Shown: positions 31,735-36,030 of the stretch, in pieces
How positions within the stretch are numbered: position 1 is the first letter of the stretch
Layout of the letters: each line of letters begins with the position of its first letter
From: Lactiplantibacillus herbarum
GTDB lineage: Bacteria > Bacillota > Bacilli > Lactobacillales > Lactobacillaceae
Assembly: GCF_001039045.1 (NCBI RefSeq)
Contig: NZ_LFEE01000005.1
Span: 11,687-47,716, forward strand
Reading direction: 5' to 3'
DNA: 36,030 bases
Translations under genes and position numbers: made by a program
Notes under the pieces: generated by a model
The model's database searches: none
The model's input: the letters and a program-made list of their open reading frames with translations, nothing else
Told to the model about the DNA's origin: nothing

Positions 31735-32500
31735 ACGACTAAAACGCCTCCGGGCTGCGGATCGTATCAGTGCGCCAACGATCATCAAGGCCTTATTGCC
31801 AGCAATGGTGCGTCAACGTGGTGATCGACTATTGGGACAGGATGACGCTTTAACAGCCGGATTTGGACAGACAGCGACTGGATTACGAATTGCTGTACTG
31901 GGCGTTGATCGGGGAACTGACATTGCAAGCCGCCGCCAGAAGAATGGTGGTGCGCTGACAGTGCCAGGTTACCGGACAGCGTTACGAGTGGTTGCCCACG
32001 CAGAAAAATTTCAAATGCCAGTAGTTAGTCTGATCAATATGCCGGGGGCAGATGCTAGTCCGCAGTCGGAACGCTATGGTCAGAGTCAAGCCATAGCGGA
32101 TTTGATTGCCGCTACCGGTCAGTTAACGGTCCCCAACCTCGTTGTTTTCTTGGGTGAGGGCCATAGTGGTGGTGCGTTGGCGTTTGCGAATGCCAATCGA
32201 ATCGTGATGCTAGACGACAGTTTATTCAACGTAGCGTCACCGGAAGCGGTCACGGCAATCCTGCACGGTCAACAGACCATCAGTGAGGCCATTGATCTGT
32301 TACCGATGACAGCTGAAGTCCTGCAACAGCGGGGGTTAGTTGATCAGGTGATTGAACACGATGACGCTGATTTGATTCAGCTGATTATTCAATCCATCAA
32401 CCAACAATTAGAATCGGTATTAACTCTCAGTGCAGTTGAAGTCGTTGCACAGCGGGAAGCTAAGTTCCAACAATTCCTGGCAACGTGGCCAGTTAATTAA
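31727..32500 (+). CDS. accA: Acetyl-CoA carboxylase carboxyltransferase alpha subunit
   Basis: This partner of AccD has a crotonase-fold carboxyltransferase domain with NMPGADASPQSERYGQ near residue 105 and LGEGHSGGALAFANANR near 142. The 257-residue length is on the short side for AccA (often about 315 in proteobacteria) but usual for lactic acid bacteria, as the N-terminal helical extension is reduced. AAGGAGG (31712-31718) lies eight bases before the ATG. Last gene of the operon; a very strong terminator begins directly after the stop. Confidence 0.93.
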   Translation: MDERLKRLRAADRISAPTIIKALLPAMVRQRGDRLLGQDDALTAGFGQTATGLRIAVLGVDRGTDIASRRQKNGGALTVPGYRTALRVVAHAEKFQMPVVSLINMPGADASPQSERYGQSQAIADLIAATGQLTVPNLVVFLGEGHSGGALAFANANRIVMLDDSLFNVASPEAVTAILHGQQTISEAIDLLPMTAEVLQQRGLVDQVIEHDDADLIQLIIQSINQQLESVLTLSAVEVVAQREAKFQQFLATWPVN

Positions 32501-32554
32501 AATAGCTAGTAAAAAAAGGCGACCACAATGGGGTCGCCTTTTTTACTAGCTATT
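32501..32554. terminator. Very long bidirectional terminator between accA and the LCP gene
   Basis: AATAGCTAGT, an A run and GGCGACC (32501-32524) pair with GGTCGCC, a T run and ACTAGCTATT (32532-32554), about 23 bp with one bulged A and a 7-base loop. The A and T runs inside the stem give a U tract in either direction. Confidence 0.92.
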
Positions 32555-32563
32555 GATGACTTA

Positions 32564-33772
32564 TTAATACTGATTAGTTTGTGTGGTCGTTGTATCCTGT
32601 GTAGTACTGGTGCCATAGGTCGTCGTACCTGTACCGTCAGTTGTTGTACCATCAGTGGTCGTTCCGTCCGTAGTAGTGGTTGTGGAACTACTACTTGAAC
32701 TTGATGAACTACTGCTGCTAGTGGTGATTGACGCCGTTTCAGTGAAATCAGATTCTGACAGGCTACTGATTGATAAACCGAGTGCTTGGCGAATCCGCTT
32801 CGATGCTTTGTAACGTTCTGATGATGAGGCAACTTGATAAGAAAGGCCATCAATCGTCGAATCAGTCCCTTGAAGGGTATAAGTCTTCGCATGATGAGAA
32901 GCGTTCTTATACTTAGTATCGAGGGCGACCATGTCGTTCCAAGTTAAGTCGGTACGCATGTTATTTGAAAGTTGTTTCGTAATCTTTTCGATATTAGCAA
33001 TTGAGCCTAGTGAGTTAGATTGACTAACCATCGCCATAATTAATTGACGTTGACGTTTTTGGCGACCGTAGTCACCCAATGGATCATCGTAACGCATCCG
33101 TGAATAATCTAAAGCGGCAGCGCCTTTAAGCTTGATCTTAACGCCCTTCTTAACGTTGGCGTTACCATACTTAAAGGTCATTGTTGGCGTGATTGTAACA
33201 CCACCCATGGCGTTGATGATCTGTTTAAGACCACCCATGTTAATCAATGCGTAGAAATCAATTGGAAAATCTAATAATTTTTCGACTGATTTAACGGCAC
33301 CGCTTGCGCCACCAATAGTGTAAGCCGCGTTGATTTTCTCAGACTGACCGTCGATCAAGACTTGAGTATCCCGAGGAATACTAGTTAAAGTCATGGTTTC
33401 CTTCTTCGGATTAATGGTAGCGACAATCATGGTATCGGTGCGGGCAGAAAAGTTTGTACTTTGACTTCGGCCTAATGCACCGGTATCCGTTCCTAAGAGT
33501 AAGATTGAGAATGGCTTACCACTCTTGAGGACCGCGTCCACGTTTCGGGACTTTTTCGAACCAGTCGATTGGTAAGTCGAGTTCATAGTATTCTTAGCGG
33601 CGTTCCACGTTTTGACGCCCCACCAAGTACCACCGATAATCACTAAGAGTAATGCGATTAAGATGGTAATTAGCCAAGGACGCTTTTTACGTGGTTTCAA
33701 ATGGGAGCGCTGCTGTTCTCGATAACGGCGTTGGCGTGGTCCCATTGGATAATCGTTATTATTTTCTGGCAT
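32564..33772 (-). CDS. LytR-CpsA-Psr (LCP) family cell-wall transferase
   Basis: This membrane-anchored phosphotransferase of the LCP family attaches wall teichoic acid or similar glycopolymers to peptidoglycan on the outer face. A basic cytoplasmic N-terminus (about 1-32) is followed by one transmembrane helix (about 33-53) and the LCP domain (about 85-250). That domain has RTDTMIVATINP, TSIPRDTQV, GGASGAVKSVEKLL and the arginine motif DYSRMRYDDPLGDYGRQKRQ. The C-terminus beyond about 345 is low-complexity: a Ser run, then Thr with repeated DGTTT units, likely passing into the wall. The start ATG 33772 has GAGGA upstream. It is expressed from a promoter at 33915-33943 after a leader of about 135 bases. 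With tagA it is a second wall-polymer gene in the window. Confidence 0.92.
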   Translation of the reverse strand: MPENNNDYPMGPRQRRYREQQRSHLKPRKKRPWLITILIALLLVIIGGTWWGVKTWNAAKNTMNSTYQSTGSKKSRNVDAVLKSGKPFSILLLGTDTGALGRSQSTNFSARTDTMIVATINPKKETMTLTSIPRDTQVLIDGQSEKINAAYTIGGASGAVKSVEKLLDFPIDFYALINMGGLKQIINAMGGVTITPTMTFKYGNANVKKGVKIKLKGAAALDYSRMRYDDPLGDYGRQKRQRQLIMAMVSQSNSLGSIANIEKITKQLSNNMRTDLTWNDMVALDTKYKNASHHAKTYTLQGTDSTIDGLSYQVASSSERYKASKRIRQALGLSISSLSESDFTETASITTSSSSSSSSSSSSTTTTTDGTTTDGTTTDGTGTTTYGTSTTQDTTTTQTNQY

Positions 33773-33914
33773 ATTCGTTCCTCATCATTTTGAATTTTCC
33801 CCAATACTAATTCTAAGACGTTTAGCAAACTTTTGGTTCTAAAAATCATTAACTTAAAAGGATTTTAATAATCAAAATCGGTTTAAGCCTGTTACGATAA
33901 CACAATTATAGAAC

Positions 33915-33943
33915 ACTATAAGTAATATTGTGGTCAACGTCAA
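33915..33943 (-). promoter_or_regulatory. Promoter of the LCP gene
   Basis: Reverse strand: TTGACG (33943-33938), a 17-base spacer and TATAGT (33920-33915). A second TTGACC overlaps the start of the spacer. Confidence 0.7.
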
Positions 33944-33984
33944 ACGTTTTCAACTAGAAGTTGGCAACAGCTAGCCTAAAATAG

Positions 33985-33993
33985 TGGTATACT
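33985..33993 (+). promoter_or_regulatory. Extended -10 promoter of the AEC transporter gene
   Basis: TGG-TATACT (33985-33993) predicts a start near 34000 and a leader of about 88 bases. The divergent LCP promoter lies 42 bases away. Confidence 0.55.
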
Positions 33994-34029
33994 TGATTGA
34001 TTCTCATTGAATTCTTATTTTACATAGAT

Positions 34030-34069
34030 AGCTAGTGGCCAGTAGCGTTTATGCTAACCACTGGCTTTT
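34030..34069 (+). promoter_or_regulatory. Leader hairpin before the AEC transporter, possible attenuator
   Basis: AGCTAGTGG/CCACTGGCT (34030-34038 with 34058-34066) with inner TAGC/GCTA is followed by TTTTA. An alternative pairing GCCAGT/ACTGGC (34038-34043 with 34060-34065) uses the same right arm. The ribosome binding site AAAGGAAG (34070-34077) follows at once. Confidence 0.4.
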
Positions 34070-34087
34070 AAAGGAAGTGTCATTGGT

Positions 34088-35050
34088 GTGTCAGTTTTAA
34101 CAACGTTTGTCCATAGTATTCAGGGTGTCATGACGATTATCGTGATGATCGCAATTGGCTATTTATTAGCACGGTGGGGTTGGTTCAATGAAAGCAGTAC
34201 TAAACTGATTGCTCGTTTAGTGACGCAGATTGCTTTGCCTGCCTATATGATTGCCACGATTACCAAGCAATTTACGGCGGACAAATTATTGGCGACTTTA
34301 CCAGGATTGCGGTTTCCGGTTTTAAATATGGCCATTTTATTTGGGGTGTCATTCGGTGTGATGCGTGCACTGAACATTAAAAAGGGGCATCGGGGATTGT
34401 TTTCTTCAATGTTTCTGAACTCGAATACGGTCTTCATCGGGTTACCAGTCAACCAAGCGTTATTCGGAAATAGTGCTTTGCCATACGTCTTGGTCTATTA
34501 CATGGCGAATACCACGATTTTTTGGACGCTGGGTGTTTACCTGATTCAACGTGATGGGACTGGGGCTGCTCAGTTTGATTTGAAGCAGACGTTAAAAAAG
34601 ATTTTTTCGCCACCATTATTAGGCTTTATGATCGGTGTTCTATTAGTATTAGGAAAAGTTTCGCTACCAAATTTTTTGATGGACGATTTCTCCTACGTGG
34701 GTGGGCTGACGGTGCCGTTATCAATGATCTTTATTGGAATCTCGATGGCTAACGCCGGTCTGAGCAGTATGCGTTTTGATCGTGACAGTATCGGTATTTT
34801 ACTCGGACGGTTTATTTTCGCCCCGGTACTCATGACATTAATGCTGATTCCAATGTCCATTCCACTTGAGATGAAGCAAGTATTTATTTTACAATCAGCG
34901 ATGCCGGTAATGACTAATGCGCCAGTGGTAGCTAAACTTTATGGGGCGGATGCGGACTATGCGGCGGTAATGGTGACTGAAACGACGCTGTTGAGTCTGA
35001 TTGTGATTCCTATCCTGATGGTCGTAGTGCAGTCGAATCTGATTCGTTAG
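34088..35050 (+). CDS. AEC (auxin efflux carrier)-family permease
   Basis: This integral membrane protein of 320 residues has about ten hydrophobic helices in two similar halves, as in the auxin efflux carrier/malate permease family. Typical segments are IAIGYLLARWGWFNESSTK near residue 21, NSNTVFIGLPV near 112 and the C-terminal QSAMPVMTNAPVVAKLYGAD. Bacterial members transport organic acids such as malate, but the substrate cannot be told here. The start is GTG 34088 with AAAGGAAG about ten bases upstream. It is monocistronic, with a hairpin in its leader. Confidence 0.88.
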   Translation: MSVLTTFVHSIQGVMTIIVMIAIGYLLARWGWFNESSTKLIARLVTQIALPAYMIATITKQFTADKLLATLPGLRFPVLNMAILFGVSFGVMRALNIKKGHRGLFSSMFLNSNTVFIGLPVNQALFGNSALPYVLVYYMANTTIFWTLGVYLIQRDGTGAAQFDLKQTLKKIFSPPLLGFMIGVLLVLGKVSLPNFLMDDFSYVGGLTVPLSMIFIGISMANAGLSSMRFDRDSIGILLGRFIFAPVLMTLMLIPMSIPLEMKQVFILQSAMPVMTNAPVVAKLYGADADYAAVMVTETTLLSLIVIPILMVVVQSNLIR

Positions 35051-35087
35051 TTAGTCACAGATAGTGGTGATTTGCTCAAGGATGACT

Positions 35088-35115
35088 TTGAAAAATGCCG
35101 TAAATCGATTATGAT
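35088..35115 (+). promoter_or_regulatory. Promoter of the phosphoglycerate mutase gene
   Basis: TTGAAA (35088-35093), a 16-base spacer and TATGAT (35110-35115), 32 bases before the start. Confidence 0.6.
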
Positions 35116-35147
35116 AAGAGTAACGAAGATGGCAGGTGGAGAAGAGA

Positions 35148-35825
35148 ATGACAGAACTGGTATTGGTTCGGCATGGTGAGAGCACGGCGAATCGCGATAA
35201 TACGTATACAGGGTGGAGTGACGTGCCGTTAACGTCAGTTGGATTGGCGCAAGCACACCATGCAGGGCAACGATTGCGGGAGACCGGACTCCAATTTGGG
35301 GCCGTGCACACCTCAGTGTTGAAGCGTGCCATCGTGACGGCGAATGTCATGTTAGCTGAAATCGATCAGCTGTGGTTGCCAGAATATAAGACGTGGCGGT
35401 TGAATGAACGGCATTACGGCGCTTTACGCGGTCAAAATAAAGAGGTGACGCGGGAACAGTATGGTAAATCCCAAGTCCAACAGTGGCGACGTAGCTTTTA
35501 CACGGTGCCCCCGTTGTTAGAACCAAGTGAACTAGGTCATGATCGACGTTATACCAAGTATGATGCAACGATTGAACCGCGGGCGGAGAGTCTTAAAATG
35601 GCCTATGACCGAATCATGCCTTATTGGACTGATATGATTGCACCGCGTTTATTAGCGGGTGAAAATCAGTTGGTTGTGGCGCATGGGAGCACGTTGCGAG
35701 CCTTGATCAAATATTTGGAACAGATTAGCGACACGGGCATTGACGGTGTAGAGGTGGCCAACGGGGTGCCGATTTGCTATCACTTGGATCAGCATTTGCG
35801 GGTGACGGGTAAGGATGAATTTTGA
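35148..35825 (+). CDS. gpmA: 2,3-bisphosphoglycerate-dependent phosphoglycerate mutase
   Basis: This histidine-phosphatase-superfamily enzyme interconverts 3- and 2-phosphoglycerate in glycolysis. The phospho-histidine motif LVRHGES (near residue 6), [25 protein letters not shown] and the second histidine motif [14 protein letters not shown] are all present. Most GpmA proteins read HGNSLRAL at the last site; Ser-Thr here is a small change. The length of 225 residues is normal. ATG 35148 is the start because GGAG (35138-35141) is six bases upstream; GTG 35136 overlaps that site. It may be a paralogue, since lactobacilli often have several copies. Confidence 0.92.
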   Translation: MTELVLVRHGESTANRDNTYTGWSDVPLTSVGLAQAHHAGQRLRETGLQFGAVHTSVLKRAIVTANVMLAEIDQLWLPEYKTWRLNERHYGALRGQNKEVTREQYGKSQVQQWRRSFYTVPPLLEPSELGHDRRYTKYDATIEPRAESLKMAYDRIMPYWTDMIAPRLLAGENQLVVAHGSTLRALIKYLEQISDTGIDGVEVANGVPICYHLDQHLRVTGKDEF

Positions 35826-35829
35826 AAGA

Positions 35830-35940
35830 GTGCAAGGTAAGGCGGTTAGGGACTGAGCATAGCCTAGCAAGCCTAATGATTGTGCATTTTCAATCGTTAG
35901 GTTTGCGTAGCTAAGCGGAAGTCCCTGCCTTAGCTTGCAC
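35830..35940 (+). repeat. Structured hairpin repeat, copy B
   Basis: About 111 nt beginning four bases after the gpmA stop. Nested helices are GTGCAAG/CTTGCAC (35830-35836 with 35934-35940), TAAGGC/GCCTTA (35838-35843 with 35927-35932), AGGGAC/GTCCCT (35848-35853 with 35921-35926) and a fully paired 16-bp central arm (35867-35882 with 35891-35906, two G·U pairs). The words TGAGCATAGCCTA and GTAGCTAAGCGGA are identical to copy A. It is followed by GTTTCGACTATTAAT, as in copy A. Confidence 0.87.
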
Positions 35941-36000
35941 GTTTCGACTATTAATGTGAAATCAGCGATTATTCTGTTTATGGGAATGGTCGCTGATTTT

Positions 36001-36030
36001 TAGCTAAGCGGAGGTCTCTGCCTGCTGGTG
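36001..36030 (+). repeat. Right arm of a further hairpin repeat, cut by the window end
   Basis: TAGCTAAGCGGAGGTCTCTG matches the right arms of copies A and B. A short inverted repeat (AATCAGCGA/TCGCTGATT, 35960-35968 with 35990-35998) precedes it and may be a terminator-like hairpin followed by TTTT. Confidence 0.6.

Noticed and set aside
1-36030. CRISPR array, prophage or genomic island
   Set aside because: No regularly spaced direct repeats, no integrase or phage structural genes. The genes are housekeeping types with uniform composition.

Overview
The window reads as chromosomal DNA of a lactobacillus, most likely of the Lactiplantibacillus plantarum group. This is inferred from the moderate GC content, strong AGGAGG ribosome binding sites, Man-type PTS genes with a LevR-type activator, a second fabH/acc set, and the overall gene order. 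I see no phage genes, transposase genes or CRISPR arrays. It is an ordinary core-genome stretch with several interesting regulatory elements.

Layout. 1-215: tRNA-Thr(CGU) and terminators. 215-3000: a POT-family di/tripeptide transporter and a metallophosphoesterase. 3000-4970: tRNA-Tyr and tRNA-Gln, a possible small RNA, a reverse-strand TMEM175-like membrane protein, an unrecognised 44-residue small ORF with its own signals, and a reverse-strand DUF1722 gene. 4986-7720: proC carrying a frameshift, then nagA-nagR with a NagR-like operator inside the nagA promoter. 7721-8073: a structured repeat that recurs at the right end of the window. 8074-8811: tagA on the reverse strand (wall teichoic acid linkage unit). 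8969-11274: pncB-nadE (NAD salvage). 11285-14162: a P-type cation ATPase behind a yybP-ykoY (Mn2+) riboswitch. 14218-17463: a small helical protein, tex and a SprT-like gene. 17533-19703: hom-thrB. 19758-19841: tRNA-Leu.

20418-28001 is a sigma-54-controlled mannose-class PTS region. It holds EIIAB, EIIC, EIID, manO (on its own sigma-A promoter), the activator ManR, and a separate EIIA/EIIB pair. Both PTS transcription units start from near-consensus -24/-12 promoters and share an 11-bp upstream word, AATTAATACAC, whose reverse complement also lies in front of manR. This points to one regulon in which ManR senses PTS phosphorylation state.

28232-32500 is a compact fabH-accB-accC-accD-accA operon that supplies malonyl units and starts acyl chains, with no other fab genes beside it. 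It ends in an exceptionally long bidirectional terminator shared with a convergent LytR-CpsA-Psr gene. 34088-35825 holds an auxin-efflux-type permease and a phosphoglycerate mutase. The right end is a second full copy, plus the start of a third, of the structured repeat.

The most interesting items are: the Mn2+ riboswitch with two mutually exclusive downstream hairpins; the roughly 110-nt hairpin repeat family whose two copies show compensatory base changes; the 44-codon small ORF; the paired sigma-54 promoters with an orphan EIIA/EIIB; and the proC frameshift.
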